A DNA stretch of 64,000 bases from assembly GCA_030434875.1 (NCBI GenBank), contig JAUISW010000001.1, positions 1,871,501 to 1,935,500 of the forward strand, written 5' to 3'. This document shows positions 35,880 through 45,778 of this stretch, piece after piece. The position numbers were made by a program, and so were the translations under genes. Numbering within the stretch: the first letter of the stretch is position 1; each line of letters opens with the position of its first letter. Below the pieces are notes generated by a model. That model was not told the origin of the DNA, ran no database searches, and saw only the letters and a program-made list of their open reading frames with translations. The stretch is from Lachnospiraceae bacterium C1.1 (lineage in GTDB: Bacteria > Bacillota > Clostridia > Lachnospirales > Lachnospiraceae).

Positions 35880-35901
35880 TCTGATAGAAAACTACTATAA
35901 T

Positions 35902-37920
35902 TTATAAGCTTAATTTATCCAGGGGTTCATTAAGTTCTTCCGTCCCCTCCACAACAAATCTTCCGTCTTTTATGATCGGATATCTGTTGCCTTCCTCATC
36001 AACAGCTGTAATTGTTCCCAACTCCTCATAAGGTATGGTCACATCTGTATGGCATTCAAAATATCTGAAATCGCTATCCGTCTTCCTTTTAAGAGTAGAT
36101 TCATTATCTTTGGAGATAATCTCTCTTCCGTCGGGGTTAAAGACTTTTATATCCTCAGCCCTGCTGTAGCAGGTATCTCCCAACGCAAAGTGCGGTCCGG
36201 TTTTTTCCGCTATAAGGATCTCAAGTTTAGAAAAAATATTATATCTTCTTGCCATTGCGTATGCTGTGGTATTTGTTCCCACAGCAAATTCTCCCAATGG
36301 AAGACTGTCATAATGGTGCAGTATATTATCTTTGATATACTTCTTATTTTTATCTTCACTGTCAAAATTTGTACAGTTATAGTCTTTTACAAATCCATTT
36401 TCAAACTTAAATTCAAGATTTTCATATCTTAAGCCGTTAAGATAAACCTCTGATACGAAAAGAGTACCATTTGTTCCGTTGAGCTTTGGTGATGTAAATA
36501 CTTCACCGACAGGAATATTTACATCTGCAACACAGTTTTCAAAAACTGTCTGTTTTTTCCTGTCCTCAAGTTTATGAAGCGCAACTGTAATGTCCGTCTT
36601 ATTATTGCCTCTTCCCTTTACTTCTACCTTGCTGCCATTTTCAAGAACGTCTATTATCCTCTGCTGCATCAGCTTGTATTTTTCATAATCAAGCGTATTC
36701 AACTTAACGGTTTCATCAAAGATTGCCTTAAAATCTTTACCGATAGACGGAACAGGATATGAAATGATAGTAAAGCTTCTTTCATCACCTCTGATATATT
36801 CGTTTACAAGGCTTCCGGTCTTAGCCATCAAATTTATACTGAGCTTCTGCTGCTCTTCACTCAGCTCATAAGCCTCGGGATGACTTTCAGGAAGAAACGG
36901 CTCCTCACCATAAATATCCATTACGGCCGGACCTGCAAAAACAGCAGCCTTGTCCTTTAATTCCTCATAGCTTGTCCTCATGACTTCGAGTTTTCTCGTT
37001 ATATATGCCTTATCAAGAAAGAGCGCATTGTCTTCCCTATGATCAAATTCCATCTGCTTATTGATGCGTCCGCCATAGAAACCTACAAGCGACATGCCGC
37101 TTCTGCTTCCTGCATTCAAGGCACGCCTGTATATCGTGGTTTTAAGACCCATCGCTTCAAAATTCTCTACAGCAGCTCTAACTATTCTCTCAAATCCCAG
37201 CTTATATCTGATAGATACAGTCTTTTTCTTTGAAAGATCCTTACCCGTATTTATAAAGCCTATTCTGAATCCTTCTGTAAATGTATCAGCCATTGCCTTT
37301 ATCTCAGCATCAGTGAAAGTCAGTAAATGCCTTGCAACGCCCTTAACATCTTCATCTATATATTCTCCAAATCGATCAAGATATGAAAGATCAGTAAGAT
37401 CCGACTCCATAATAATATCTCTTGCAAAGCTTCTATCAGGATCAAGCTGCTCAACTATACGTTCACGAACTGTATGATCCGAATAATCACTTATAAACGA
37501 ATACAAAGCACTATGAACTGATCCGTCCTCCGGAAGACCATTTTCTTCTTCCTTTGCAGACGTAAACAGATTATATACTTCTATGAACAGTTCCTTTAAT
37601 ATAAGTTCATCGTATATCTTGCCCTCTGCCTTATATGCCATCAAAGAAAAAAGTTCATACGCCAGGAAAGAAAGCATACGACCCTTTTCCCTGCCCATTT
37701 CATTTACTGCATATACAGGATTAAGCCAGCTCTTTTCATATTTATCAACGGCACCGTAATCATAAGCAGGATTATTTATAAATTCCGCCTCATCCCTGAA
37801 ATAACGTCCGAAAGGTTCCTGCAAAATATTTTCTGCAGATATCTCTTTTATTCTTCCGTTACTGAGTTCAAGGCGTTCCATATAAAAGCTTTTTTCATCA
37901 TCCGAATATAAAGCCTGCAT
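35902..37920 (-). CDS. M29-type (thermophilic) aminopeptidase with large N-terminal extension
   Basis: A 672-residue protein whose C-terminal 400 residues match M29 metalloaminopeptidases. Metal-ligand motifs are in order: VGEVFTSP (Glu473), GEFAVGTNTTAYAMAR (Glu544), HFALGDTCYSRAED (His and Tyr) and ECHTDVTI (His, Asp). VKGRGNNKTDITVAL and VYLNGLRYENLEF are also family-like. Ordinary M29 enzymes have about 370-415 residues, so roughly 270 helical residues are extra at the N-terminus; I do not recognise that part. It overlaps the upstream small membrane protein gene by 23 bases. It is probably a cytoplasmic peptidase. Confidence 0.82.
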   Translation of the reverse strand: MQALYSDDEKSFYMERLELSNGRIKEISAENILQEPFGRYFRDEAEFINNPAYDYGAVDKYEKSWLNPVYAVNEMGREKGRMLSFLAYELFSLMAYKAEGKIYDELILKELFIEVYNLFTSAKEEENGLPEDGSVHSALYSFISDYSDHTVRERIVEQLDPDRSFARDIIMESDLTDLSYLDRFGEYIDEDVKGVARHLLTFTDAEIKAMADTFTEGFRIGFINTGKDLSKKKTVSIRYKLGFERIVRAAVENFEAMGLKTTIYRRALNAGSRSGMSLVGFYGGRINKQMEFDHREDNALFLDKAYITRKLEVMRTSYEELKDKAAVFAGPAVMDIYGEEPFLPESHPEAYELSEEQQKLSINLMAKTGSLVNEYIRGDERSFTIISYPVPSIGKDFKAIFDETVKLNTLDYEKYKLMQQRIIDVLENGSKVEVKGRGNNKTDITVALHKLEDRKKQTVFENCVADVNIPVGEVFTSPKLNGTNGTLFVSEVYLNGLRYENLEFKFENGFVKDYNCTNFDSEDKNKKYIKDNILHHYDSLPLGEFAVGTNTTAYAMARRYNIFSKLEILIAEKTGPHFALGDTCYSRAEDIKVFNPDGREIISKDNESTLKRKTDSDFRYFECHTDVTIPYEELGTITAVDEEGNRYPIIKDGRFVVEGTEELNEPLDKLSL

Positions 37921-38227
37921 ATAATATGCCTCCCCAAATAATAAACATCAGCAGCGAAACTATAAAACCAAGCCTTGGAAAAAATCTATAGGTATCTTTC
38001 TCCATAAGGCTTATTACGCCAACTGCAATTCCTGCCACGCTAAAAAGGCAGGACACAAAACCAATGGCACCCATTCGACTGCCTGTGATTCCCCCTGCCT
38101 TCAATACTGATTGTATAACCGGAACGAACATCAAAAGCGAGAGTCCTCCGAGGATCGAAGAAAGTATCCCCTTCTCGGAAGGCTTGCTCGATGTAAATAA
38201 ATAGCGTCTCTTTCCAAATCTGAACAC
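37898..38227 (-). CDS. small membrane protein, three to four helices
   Basis: A 109-residue hydrophobic protein of unknown function. After a basic N-terminus (MFRFGKRRYLF) there are helices around 22-45, 52-72 and 85-107. It resembles small Lachnospiraceae DUF6142-type membrane proteins (tentative). It lies 12 bases after a 53-residue membrane peptide gene and overlaps the M29 gene start by 23 bases. Confidence 0.7.
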   Translation of the reverse strand: MFRFGKRRYLFTSSKPSEKGILSSILGGLSLLMFVPVIQSVLKAGGITGSRMGAIGFVSCLFSVAGIAVGVISLMEKDTYRFFPRLGFIVSLLMFIIWGGILYAGFIFG

Positions 38228-38239
38228 TGAAAGTTTCTC

Positions 38240-38401
38240 CTAAAAAAGAATCTTTGACTTATTGCTGAAAAGCCGTCCTCCGCTTATCAACAAAAGAATT
38301 CCACCTGTAATTCCGGCAACTATCATAATAATACCAAGCGTAATATTCACAGCTGCGGAAAACTTCATAGAACTATAGATTTTTTCATTATCATTATTCA
38401 T
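38240..38401 (-). CDS. 53-residue single-pass membrane peptide
   Basis: A short gene that fits the operon. ATG at 38401 with AAGGGGAA upstream gives MNNDNEKIYSSMKFSAAVNI, then one long hydrophobic helix (about 15-40, ending GGILLLISGG) and a basic tail (RLFSNKSKILF). It ends 12 bases before the next membrane protein gene. The function is unknown. Confidence 0.65.
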   Translation of the reverse strand: MNNDNEKIYSSMKFSAAVNITLGIIMIVAGITGGILLLISGGRLFSNKSKILF

Positions 38402-38431
38402 GGTATTTTCCCCTTTTATCGGATCAAATCC

Positions 38432-39106
38432 TTATTTTACTCCATACTGCTCATAATAAGCATCAATGGCTGCCTTAAGTTTATCATCTATAACTTTTTT
38501 ACCATTGACTTCATTATTCATTAAATATTCTATCACATCAGACATCTTTACGATAGAGGTCGTTTTAAGAGAATATTTTTCTTCTATCTCAGCAAGTGCA
38601 GATTTTTCTCCGCTTCCTCTCTCTTCTCTGTCTACCGAAACACAAAGTCCCAAAACATCAACATTTCCCTGTGCCCTGATTATCGGAAGGGTTTCTGCTA
38701 TAGAGGTTCCTGCTGTAGTAACATCTTCAATGATAACCAGCCTGTCACCATCTGAAATAGGGCTGCCAAGAAGGATTCCCGTATCTCCGTGATCTTTAAC
38801 TTCCTTACGGTTAGAGCAATAACGTATATCTGCTCCGTACTCTGTCATCATAGCCATTGATGCTGCAACACTAAGCGGAATACCCTTATATGCAGGTCCG
38901 AAAAGTATATCAAAATCCTTTCCGAATTTGCTCTCAATTGCTTTTGCATAATACTGTCCAAGCTTGATAAGCTGGCTGCCGCTTCTGTAAAAACCTGTAT
39001 TGATAAAGAAAGGTGTTTTTCTTCCGCTCTTTGTTGTAAAATCTCCAAACTTAAGAACGTTGCACTCCAGCATAAATTCAATAAACTCTTCTTTATATCT
39101 TTCCAT
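38432..39106 (-). CDS. pyrE: orotate phosphoribosyltransferase
   Basis: Makes orotidine 5'-monophosphate from orotate and PRPP. The 224 residues include FGDFTTKSGRKTPFFINTGFY and the PRPP-binding loop RLVIIEDVTTAGTSI. It follows pyrF by 16 bases, so the two last steps of UMP synthesis are co-expressed. Confidence 0.96.
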   Translation of the reverse strand: MERYKEEFIEFMLECNVLKFGDFTTKSGRKTPFFINTGFYRSGSQLIKLGQYYAKAIESKFGKDFDILFGPAYKGIPLSVAASMAMMTEYGADIRYCSNRKEVKDHGDTGILLGSPISDGDRLVIIEDVTTAGTSIAETLPIIRAQGNVDVLGLCVSVDREERGSGEKSALAEIEEKYSLKTTSIVKMSDVIEYLMNNEVNGKKVIDDKLKAAIDAYYEQYGVK

Positions 39107-39122
39107 TTTTCCACGCCTTTCC

Positions 39123-40040
39123 TTATAATGCCTTATTAATATCAGCTATCATGTCCTTAACTGCTTCTCTCGAAGCATCAGCATAATTTTCTGCTCCGAA
39201 CTTAGCATACTCCTCTTTTTTCCAGGCTGCAATAATTCCTCTTGAAGAATTTACTATTGCTCCAAGTCCGTCTGAATTGAAAAATCCTTTAAGATCCTCA
39301 GCCTTACCGCCCTGTGCTCCATAACCTGGTACAAGTATATACGCCTTTGGCATAAGTTTTCTCAACTCCGCGCCCATTTCAGGATAAGTAGCTCCTACCA
39401 CACAGCCTACATTACTGTAATCTCCATCCATTGAAAGAGCTCCCCACTCATTAACTTTATCTGCTACATGTTCGTAGAGTGGTCTGCCATCTATAAGTCT
39501 GTCCTGAAACTCTCCGCTTGATGGATTAGAAGTCTTTACAAGTACAAATATTCCTCTGTCAGCTGCCTCACATTCATCAACAAAAGGCTTGATGCCATCT
39601 GAGCCAAGATAAGGATTAACTGTGCAGAAGTCCTCGCCAAACGGATCAAGTTCTTTTGATCCTACAGCTATTTTACCGATATGAGCCTTTGCATAAGAAA
39701 GTGATGTGGAACCGATATCTCCTCTTTTTACGTCTCCTATGACCAGAAGCCCCTTTTCATGACAGTAATCAACTGTCTTCTTAAATGCTGAAAGACCAGG
39801 GATTCCAAACTGTTCATACATTGCTATCTGAGGTTTGACCGCAGGGATAAGATCATAAGTTGCATCAACTATACCCTTATTAAACTCCCATATTGCATCA
39901 GCTGCGCCTTCCAGACTTTCACCATATTTATCAAATGATTTTTTAACTATGAAATCCGGAATAAAACTAAGGTTAGGATCAAGTCCTACTACTACAGGTG
40001 CATTCAGAGCAACTATCTTTTTAACAAGTCTGCTTATCAT
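39123..40040 (-). CDS. pyrF: orotidine 5'-phosphate decarboxylase (long, group 2 type)
   Basis: Decarboxylates OMP to UMP. The 305 residues are the longer PyrF type 2 (about 270-310 residues). It has APVVVGLDPNLSFIPDF, the catalytic LLVIGDVKRGDIGSTSLSYA (Asp-Lys-Asp pattern) and YILVPGYGAQGGKAEDL. It precedes pyrE. The 94 bases upstream contain no promoter I can defend. Confidence 0.96.
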   Translation of the reverse strand: MISRLVKKIVALNAPVVVGLDPNLSFIPDFIVKKSFDKYGESLEGAADAIWEFNKGIVDATYDLIPAVKPQIAMYEQFGIPGLSAFKKTVDYCHEKGLLVIGDVKRGDIGSTSLSYAKAHIGKIAVGSKELDPFGEDFCTVNPYLGSDGIKPFVDECEAADRGIFVLVKTSNPSSGEFQDRLIDGRPLYEHVADKVNEWGALSMDGDYSNVGCVVGATYPEMGAELRKLMPKAYILVPGYGAQGGKAEDLKGFFNSDGLGAIVNSSRGIIAAWKKEEYAKFGAENYADASREAVKDMIADINKAL

Positions 40041-40134
40041 TTTCGAATCTCCATTCTTCAGTTTAAGTTTTTGACATGTTTATTTTAACTCAGATATTTC
40101 AAAAATCTATCCGGGGAACTTTATTACTAATACC

Positions 40135-41184
40135 CTATCTTGTGGACAGGAATGCGTTTTCTCTTTTTGCATTATCATCATCCGGATATGTCTTCAGATA
40201 TGTTTCCATCAAAACGGCTGCTTTTTTGAAATTTGAAAGATATTCATGGGCAACGATTTCGTTATATTTAAGGGACTGCATTGTCTCATTGTCATTAGCA
40301 GCTATACCCTGTTCGAATGCCTCTAATGCCTCTTCATAATTGCCGTTTGTCATCTCACAGATTCCGAGCTGATTACATATGCCTGCATCACCCGGATTTT
40401 CTTTTATATAATTTCTGTAAAGCTGTGCTGCATATGAAGTATCTCCAAGAGCCTCATATGTTCTTCCGAGATAAAGGATAACTTCATTCTGTCCGCCCTC
40501 TTTCTGAGCGGTTTCAAGGCAGTCACGGGCACTGTCATATTCTCCGCGCCAGAAATAAAGTCTGCCCTTCTGATAATTGTTCAGAGTTGTGAGTTCCATT
40601 GCAGATTTCAGGTAAGAATTTCCTTCTTCCTCAAATCCCATGCTTCTAAGCGCTTCGTAGATATTTATATAAAGATCCGGATTTTTAGAATCTGCCTTCA
40701 CTGCAGCATTAAAATCCGTTATTGCATCTTCTTTATTTCCAAGGCCAAGCTCGGCCTTCCCCCTAAGATAATAAACATCAGATTTTTTATCATCCAGGTT
40801 AAGAATTGCATTACATGTGTCAACAGCACCTTCTTTATCACCATTTCTGTACTGTGCCACTGCAAGATATTCCGAAATATCATACTCAAGATCTGTAATC
40901 CTTCCGTCTGACTCCGAAAGAGCATCCTCCAGATATTTTACAGCAGCTTCATAATCCGAAAGACCCATGCTGGCAATACCCTTGCCTCTGAGAACCAATT
41001 CGGCATCCTCGCCATTCTTCTCAGCAGTCTCAAGCTTTGCCATAGCCTTCTCATAATCTCCCGTCTTTATGAGCTGAAAGGCTTCCTTTACACCATTATC
41101 AGCGCTTTTGAAGCTGCATCCTCCAAGCATCAAAGCTCCTGCTGCAATTGATAAAAGCAGCGACAAGATCAGGACTTTTTTCAT
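40135..41184 (-). CDS. tetratricopeptide-repeat lipoprotein
   Basis: A 349-residue lipoprotein. The signal peptide ends in the lipobox LGGC, with Cys23 as the lipidated residue. The rest is a row of tetratricopeptide repeats, for example FQLIKTGDYEKAMAKLETAEK, GLSDYEAAVKYLEDAL, YRNGDKEGAVDTCNAIL and YEALGDTSYAAQLYRNYIKENP. It is probably a protein-interaction scaffold on the outer face of the membrane. It follows prfA by 34 bases. Confidence 0.88.
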   Translation of the reverse strand: MKKVLILSLLLSIAAGALMLGGCSFKSADNGVKEAFQLIKTGDYEKAMAKLETAEKNGEDAELVLRGKGIASMGLSDYEAAVKYLEDALSESDGRITDLEYDISEYLAVAQYRNGDKEGAVDTCNAILNLDDKKSDVYYLRGKAELGLGNKEDAITDFNAAVKADSKNPDLYINIYEALRSMGFEEEGNSYLKSAMELTTLNNYQKGRLYFWRGEYDSARDCLETAQKEGGQNEVILYLGRTYEALGDTSYAAQLYRNYIKENPGDAGICNQLGICEMTNGNYEEALEAFEQGIAANDNETMQSLKYNEIVAHEYLSNFKKAAVLMETYLKTYPDDDNAKRENAFLSTR

Positions 41185-41218
41185 TACATGCTCCTATTTA
41201 TATAATCTTTTAAGATTT

Positions 41219-42292
41219 TCACTCTTCATCCAGCTCAGCAAGCTTCTCAGCCTGCTCTGCCGCTGTCAGGGCTTCTACAACTTCATCTATATCCCCCTCC
41301 ATAAATTTATCAAGGGAATATATCGTCATATTTATACGATGATCCGTAAGTCTTGACTGAGGAAAGTTATAGGTTCTAATCTTTTCAGAACGGTCTCCTG
41401 TACCTACCTGACTTTTTCTAAGAGATGCCTCTTCTTCATGAAGCCGCATTTTTTCCAAAAAGTAGAGCTTGGCACGAAGAACCTCAAATGCCTTTGCCTT
41501 ATTCTGAAGCTGTGATTTTTCATCCTGACAGGAAATAACTATTCCTGTAGGAATATGTGTAAGTCTTATGGCTGAATCAGTTGTATTAACGCACTGGCCA
41601 CCATTTCCAGATGCTCTGAAAATATCTATCCGGCAATCCTTAGGATCAATATTCACTTCCACTTCACTTGCTTCCGGCATTATCGCAACCGTTACGGTTG
41701 ATGTATGTATTCGTCCACCGGATTCCGTTGCCGGAACCCTTTGCACTCTGTGAACGCCGCTTTCATACTTCAAATGTGCGTATGCGCCGGCACCCTTGAC
41801 CATAAAGCTCACATATTTCATTCCGCCAATTCCAATGGAATCAACATCTGTTGTTTCAACTTTATAACCATTTTTCTCAGAATATCTGACATACATTCTG
41901 TAAAGCTCAGCCGCAAAGAGAGCCGCCTCGTCACCGCCGGCGCCTGCACGGATCTCAACGATAACGCTTCTGTCATCATCCGCATCTTTAGGGATCAATA
42001 AAAGCCTGATCTCATGTGTAAGCTCTTCCCTGCGTTTCTTTGCCTCGTTCAGTTCGTCTTTTGCCAACGCTCTCAGTTCGCTGTCCGACTCATTTTCAAG
42101 GATCTCGTCAGCATCACTGATAGCTTCTTCGTTCTTTTTATATTCTGTATATGCTTCAACTATAGGCGTGAGAGCACTTCTTTCTTTCATGAGCTCCATA
42201 AAGCGCCTTGTGTCTTCGGCAACATGCGGATCGATTAGAAGACGGTCGATCTCCTCATATTTCATCAAGGTGTCTTCCAGTTTTTCGAACAT
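41219..42292 (-). CDS. prfA: peptide chain release factor 1
   Basis: Reads UAA and UAG stop codons. The 357 residues are standard. The anticodon-like region and the GGQ loop ([26 protein letters not shown]) are seen. The GGQ glutamine is the expected target of PrmC, encoded directly upstream with a 28-base overlap. Confidence 0.97.
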   Translation of the reverse strand: MFEKLEDTLMKYEEIDRLLIDPHVAEDTRRFMELMKERSALTPIVEAYTEYKKNEEAISDADEILENESDSELRALAKDELNEAKKRREELTHEIRLLLIPKDADDDRSVIVEIRAGAGGDEAALFAAELYRMYVRYSEKNGYKVETTDVDSIGIGGMKYVSFMVKGAGAYAHLKYESGVHRVQRVPATESGGRIHTSTVTVAIMPEASEVEVNIDPKDCRIDIFRASGNGGQCVNTTDSAIRLTHIPTGIVISCQDEKSQLQNKAKAFEVLRAKLYFLEKMRLHEEEASLRKSQVGTGDRSEKIRTYNFPQSRLTDHRINMTIYSLDKFMEGDIDEVVEALTAAEQAEKLAELDEE

Positions 42293-43107
42293 TTAACGAC
42301 CCTTTCATTTCCTGCAAAATCTCTGACCACATCAACATTGATATAGCCTTCATCTTCAAATATCTTCTTTACTTCTTCGCCCTGATCATATCCTATTTCA
42401 ACGAATACCTTACCTTCTCTTGTAAGGTATTTCTTGCCTTCTGCGGCAATGATCCTGTAAAAATCAAGTCCGTCTTCTCCACCGTCTAAAGCGTTGTGCG
42501 GCTCATAAAGCCTGACTTCATCCATAAGACCATCAATCACATTCTTTTTGATATATGGCGGGTTAGAAAGGATATAATCAAACTCACCGCTAACATTCTC
42601 AAAGAGGTCGCTTTTTATAAATTCAGCTCCGATTCCAAGCTTCCAGGCATTCCTACCGGCAAGTTCAAGGGCTTTTTCCGATATATCTGTACCTATTCCC
42701 TTTATATTGTTTTTATATTTCATAAGCGACAAAAGCACACAGCCGGATCCTGTACAAAGATCAAGCACTGATGCTCCGTCCTCTACCTCTGCCATTGCCT
42801 CTTCCACAAGGAATTCCGTATCTATTCTCGGAATAAGTACGTCTTCGCTGACCTCAAATTCCAGACCCATAAAGTCTGTTTTTCCCGTTATCAGCTGCAG
42901 CGGATATCTTCCTGCTCTTTTTTCAATAACTTCCCTGAATCTTTCCTCTTCCTGCTCAGGCATTTCCTCTTCACCATGTGCAAGTATAAAGGTAAGCGTA
43001 CGTCCGGTCGCATAATCAAGCAGAAGTCTGCAATCCGCATCAATATCAGTAATACCGGCCTCTTCTAATTTATTTTTTCCATACAAATACGCTTCCGTAT
43101 AATTCAT
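42265..43107 (-). CDS. prmC: release factor glutamine methyltransferase PrmC (HemK)
   Basis: Methylates the GGQ glutamine of RF1 and RF2. The 280 residues have the N-terminal helical domain, the SAM-binding [15 protein letters not shown] and the catalytic NPPY in [12 protein letters not shown]. It overlaps prfA by 28 bases and yqhQ by 4 bases. Confidence 0.97.
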   Translation of the reverse strand: MNYTEAYLYGKNKLEEAGITDIDADCRLLLDYATGRTLTFILAHGEEEMPEQEEERFREVIEKRAGRYPLQLITGKTDFMGLEFEVSEDVLIPRIDTEFLVEEAMAEVEDGASVLDLCTGSGCVLLSLMKYKNNIKGIGTDISEKALELAGRNAWKLGIGAEFIKSDLFENVSGEFDYILSNPPYIKKNVIDGLMDEVRLYEPHNALDGGEDGLDFYRIIAAEGKKYLTREGKVFVEIGYDQGEEVKKIFEDEGYINVDVVRDFAGNERVVKCSKNWKTP

Positions 43108-44093
43108 GACTCTGCTCTCAAACCCTCTGACAAATTTTCTTCTCTCTTCTCTGATCCTTCATCTAATTCAAGATTAAAATTTTCGTTCAAATATTTTTTC
43201 CAGTCAAAAATTGCCTCAACTGAAGCTATTCCAACCTTTATCATTTCATCATCCGGCTCTGATGTAGTAAGTTTCTGCATCATAAGTCCGGGTACAGAAA
43301 GTGCTCTCACAAATGGATTATTGCTCTTACCTGCAAGACGGATAAATTCAAATGAAACTCCCGCAATGACCGGTATAAGGACAATTCTCATGACAACCTT
43401 CATGATCCTGCTGTCTGTCTGTATCAATGCAAAGAATATTATTGAAATAAACATTACATAAAGCAAAAAGCTTGTACCGCATCTTCTGTGTTCCCTTGAT
43501 GCAGCCCTGACATTTTCAACTGTCAGAGGATTTCCTGTTTCAAGGCAGTTAATGCACTTATGCTCTGCTCCATGATACATAAATACTCTCTTAATATCTT
43601 CCATAAGGGATATCCCAAGAATATACAAAACAAAGATCGCCATTCTTATAAGTCCTTCTACAAGGGCAAGAATATGCGCATTTTCAATATATTTCTTAAA
43701 GAAAAGCGATGCAAAATACGGGAGTACCATGAACATTCCTATCGCAAAGATCATGGAAACAACCATTATTATTCCGCTTATTGCAGAATCTGCAGCCGTC
43801 TTTTCCTCTTTTTTTCCTTCCTCATCTTCCATATAGAAATCCGAAGAAATATTAAGTGTCTTCATACCAAGTACAAGTGAATCCAGAAAACTGAAAACAC
43901 CACGTACAAAAGGTATCTTATAGACCGCCTTCGGACCGATTCCTTTATATTCATCTGACACTACAGCCAGTTCCTTATTCGGCTTTCTGACAGCAACGGC
44001 ATATTTATCACCGTTTCTCATCATAACGCCTTCCATAACAGCCTGTCCGCCTATTCCTGAATATTTAGCCGAACATGAATTATTTTTACTCAT
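43104..44093 (-). CDS. yqhQ: DUF1385 family membrane protein YqhQ
   Basis: A 329-residue integral membrane protein of unknown biochemistry. The family signature is at the N-terminus (YSGIGGQAVMEGVMMRNGDKYAVAVRKP) and in MYHGAEHKCINCLE and RRCGTSFLLYVM. There are about five membrane helices. The ATG at 44093 with AAGGGAA upstream is used. In many Clostridia it sits between rpmE and prmC, as here. Confidence 0.9.
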   Translation of the reverse strand: MSKNNSCSAKYSGIGGQAVMEGVMMRNGDKYAVAVRKPNKELAVVSDEYKGIGPKAVYKIPFVRGVFSFLDSLVLGMKTLNISSDFYMEDEEGKKEEKTAADSAISGIIMVVSMIFAIGMFMVLPYFASLFFKKYIENAHILALVEGLIRMAIFVLYILGISLMEDIKRVFMYHGAEHKCINCLETGNPLTVENVRAASREHRRCGTSFLLYVMFISIIFFALIQTDSRIMKVVMRIVLIPVIAGVSFEFIRLAGKSNNPFVRALSVPGLMMQKLTTSEPDDEMIKVGIASVEAIFDWKKYLNENFNLELDEGSEKREENLSEGLRAES

Positions 44094-44118
44094 TAATTTT
44101 CCCTTCTGTTTAAAACAT

Positions 44119-44152
44119 ATAAACGCCGCTGGAGATGGTCTCCAAGCGGCGT
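44119..44152 (-). terminator. hairpin between rpmE and yqhQ
   Basis: A strong GC-rich stem ACGCCGCT-GGAGA / TCTCC-AGCGGCGT (one bulge) lies about 70 bases after the rpmE stop. It is followed by TTATATGTTTT, a weak T-tract, so it may terminate or attenuate transcription into yqhQ. Confidence 0.6.
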
Positions 44153-44222
44153 CTTTGTGCATGGGATACACAGTCGTCTGATCTTCGGCACTGCACGCCG
44201 CGCATCCATAACAGAAATCGGA

Positions 44223-44426
44223 TTAGTTATTCATACCATACTTTCTGTTGAACTTATCGATACGTCCGTCAGCACGTGTTGCCTTCTGCTGTCCTGTATA
44301 GAACGGATGGCATTTTGAGCAAATTTCAACACGGATTTCCGGCTTGGTTGAACCTGTTATAAATGTGTTGCCACAGTTGCATGTAACCTTTGCTTCATAA
44401 TACTTAGGCTGGATTTCTTCTCTCAT
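44223..44426 (-). CDS. rpmE: 50S ribosomal protein L31
   Basis: A 67-residue L31 of the zinc-binding (C+) type with CNCG and [10 protein letters not shown], giving three clear Cys ligands plus a possible fourth. The end [14 protein letters not shown] is typical. It has its own promoter (44533-44561). Confidence 0.97.
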   Translation of the reverse strand: MREEIQPKYYEAKVTCNCGNTFITGSTKPEIRVEICSKCHPFYTGQQKATRADGRIDKFNRKYGMNN

Positions 44427-44532
44427 TTTGTTTTTCCTTTCTCCCGTAGATTTCTAACCCGCGGTTCTATCTTTTTTTAATAAACTTGATCGATTCTGTC
44501 TGTATGCATAAACTGCCACAAACAGCTTCATT

Positions 44533-44561
44533 ATTTTATCATGTAATTCATTATATGGCAA
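44533..44561 (-). promoter_or_regulatory. sigma-A promoter of rpmE
   Basis: On the minus strand -35 TTGCCA (44556-44561) and -10 TAAAAT (44533-44538) are separated by 17 bases. The -35 box lies inside an inverted repeat at 44551-44580. Confidence 0.7.
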
Positions 44562-44580
44562 GTGATATTTTGCCATATAA
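44551..44580. promoter_or_regulatory. perfect 11-bp inverted repeat over the rpmE -35 box
   Basis: TTATATGGCAA and TTGCCATATAA are separated by eight bases. The repeat covers the -35 box, so it looks like a repressor operator. It could also be a hairpin ending the upstream operon, but no T-tract follows. Confidence 0.5.
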
Positions 44581-44638
44581 ATCCTACCCCAGGGCAGAGG
44601 CAGATACGTATTTAACAATAAATCACTCTGGCTTATTA

Positions 44639-45778
44639 TCAGAAATTAATAAGATATGAGGATTTTTTCTCTCTTAGCAGTTTTTCTTCGCCCTTAGATT
44701 CTATATAAATTTCCGGCATATCCCTTGATAAAAAGAGTGCCGGTGCTTCAGTTACCGAATAAGCCCCGCTTCTTTCAAACCTCAGCACATCTCCGACTGA
44801 AAGTTCCTTAAGCTCAACCTCTCTGACAAGGACATCCGCAGTAGTACAAAGACTTCCGCAAAGGCAATATGTCTTTTTCTCTGAATCGGGCCGATCAGGA
44901 GTCTGCAATATGACAGGTATCTTCATCGCCATGTTCTGCCCGTAATAATTAAGCTGATGAATACCGCCATCCAACATGGCATAATTCACACCCTCAGTAG
45001 TTTTAATATCCGCCACTGTAGTCTCGTAAAAACCACTGACAGCAGCCATAAATCTTCCCATCTCTATACTGAGCGGGTATTTCGCGGCAAATTCCATAAG
45101 ATAGGGAGCTGCCTCCTCAAGAGTTGATCTTTCGGTAGTTTCAGATTTCTCAGCTGTTTCCTCAAAATAATCAACGCCAAGCCCGGGACCATATTCTACT
45201 ATCTCAGCTCTGAAATTAAAGCGGTTCCCGGCTTCTGTCAAAATCTCTTCCAACAGATTAAGATCCTTTTCAACCGCCTTTACCCTTCTCTTGGATGTTC
45301 CTGAAAAAAGATGGATACCCACTATATTCAGCAATGGATTATCCTTTTCCCTCTCTATCAAAGAGAAGAGATCTTCTTTGCACATGCCGAACTGATTTCC
45401 GGATGATATTCTCAAAAGAACCTTTGCGGATATTCCTGTATCCTTTGCTGCCTTATTTACAATATCAAACTGACCTATGCTTTCCGCTGTAAGATAACGT
45501 GCGCCTTCTTTTAAGGCTCTCACACTGTCTTCATATCCTTTAACTACTCCGGAATAAAGTATATTCCTGCCCGGAACCGATAATTCTTCACATATCGAAA
45601 GTTCACCCGGAGAGCATACTTCCACCATTTCAATTTTATCAGGAAGGCAGTGCAGCAAAAAAGGATTAGCCTTCATTGAATATACAAGCTGTATTCCCGG
45701 AAGCATTTCTGCAATATAATTTACCCTTTCCGCAAATCTTTCCGCACTGAATACATATCTCGGAGTCAATTTATTCAT
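44639..45778 (-). CDS. fold-III PLP-dependent decarboxylase (LysA/ornithine decarboxylase type)
   Basis: A 379-residue PLP enzyme of the alanine racemase-fold decarboxylase family. The PLP lysine is in YSMKANPF (near residue 36), followed by GIHLFSGT, the Gly-rich phosphate loop EYGPGLGVDYF, EMGRFMAA and the catalytic CGSLCTTADVL. Members decarboxylate diaminopimelate, lysine or ornithine, or amino acids tethered to a carrier protein; in butirosin synthesis BtrK acts on glutamyl-ACP. Its position directly after an ACP gene and an amino-acid ligase favours a carrier-bound substrate (inference). The ATG at 45778 overlaps the ACP stop; a TTG at 45769 with GGGAG nine bases upstream is an equally good start. 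Confidence 0.85.
   Translation of the reverse strand: MNKLTPRYVFSAERFAERVNYIAEMLPGIQLVYSMKANPFLLHCLPDKIEMVEVCSPGELSICEELSVPGRNILYSGVVKGYEDSVRALKEGARYLTAESIGQFDIVNKAAKDTGISAKVLLRISSGNQFGMCKEDLFSLIEREKDNPLLNIVGIHLFSGTSKRRVKAVEKDLNLLEEILTEAGNRFNFRAEIVEYGPGLGVDYFEETAEKSETTERSTLEEAAPYLMEFAAKYPLSIEMGRFMAAVSGFYETTVADIKTTEGVNYAMLDGGIHQLNYYGQNMAMKIPVILQTPDRPDSEKKTYCLCGSLCTTADVLVREVELKELSVGDVLRFERSGAYSVTEAPALFLSRDMPEIYIESKGEEKLLREKKSSYLINF

Noticed and set aside
35739..35901. Purine riboswitch upstream of purE
   Set aside because: The conserved loop and junction sequences of the purine aptamer are not present. Only an inverted repeat and the terminator of the neighbouring gene are seen.
44154..44222. 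Coding extension of yqhQ into the region behind rpmE
   Set aside because: The extra codons run through the strong hairpin at 44119-44152 and lack a ribosome site; the ATG at 44093 gives the family N-terminus.
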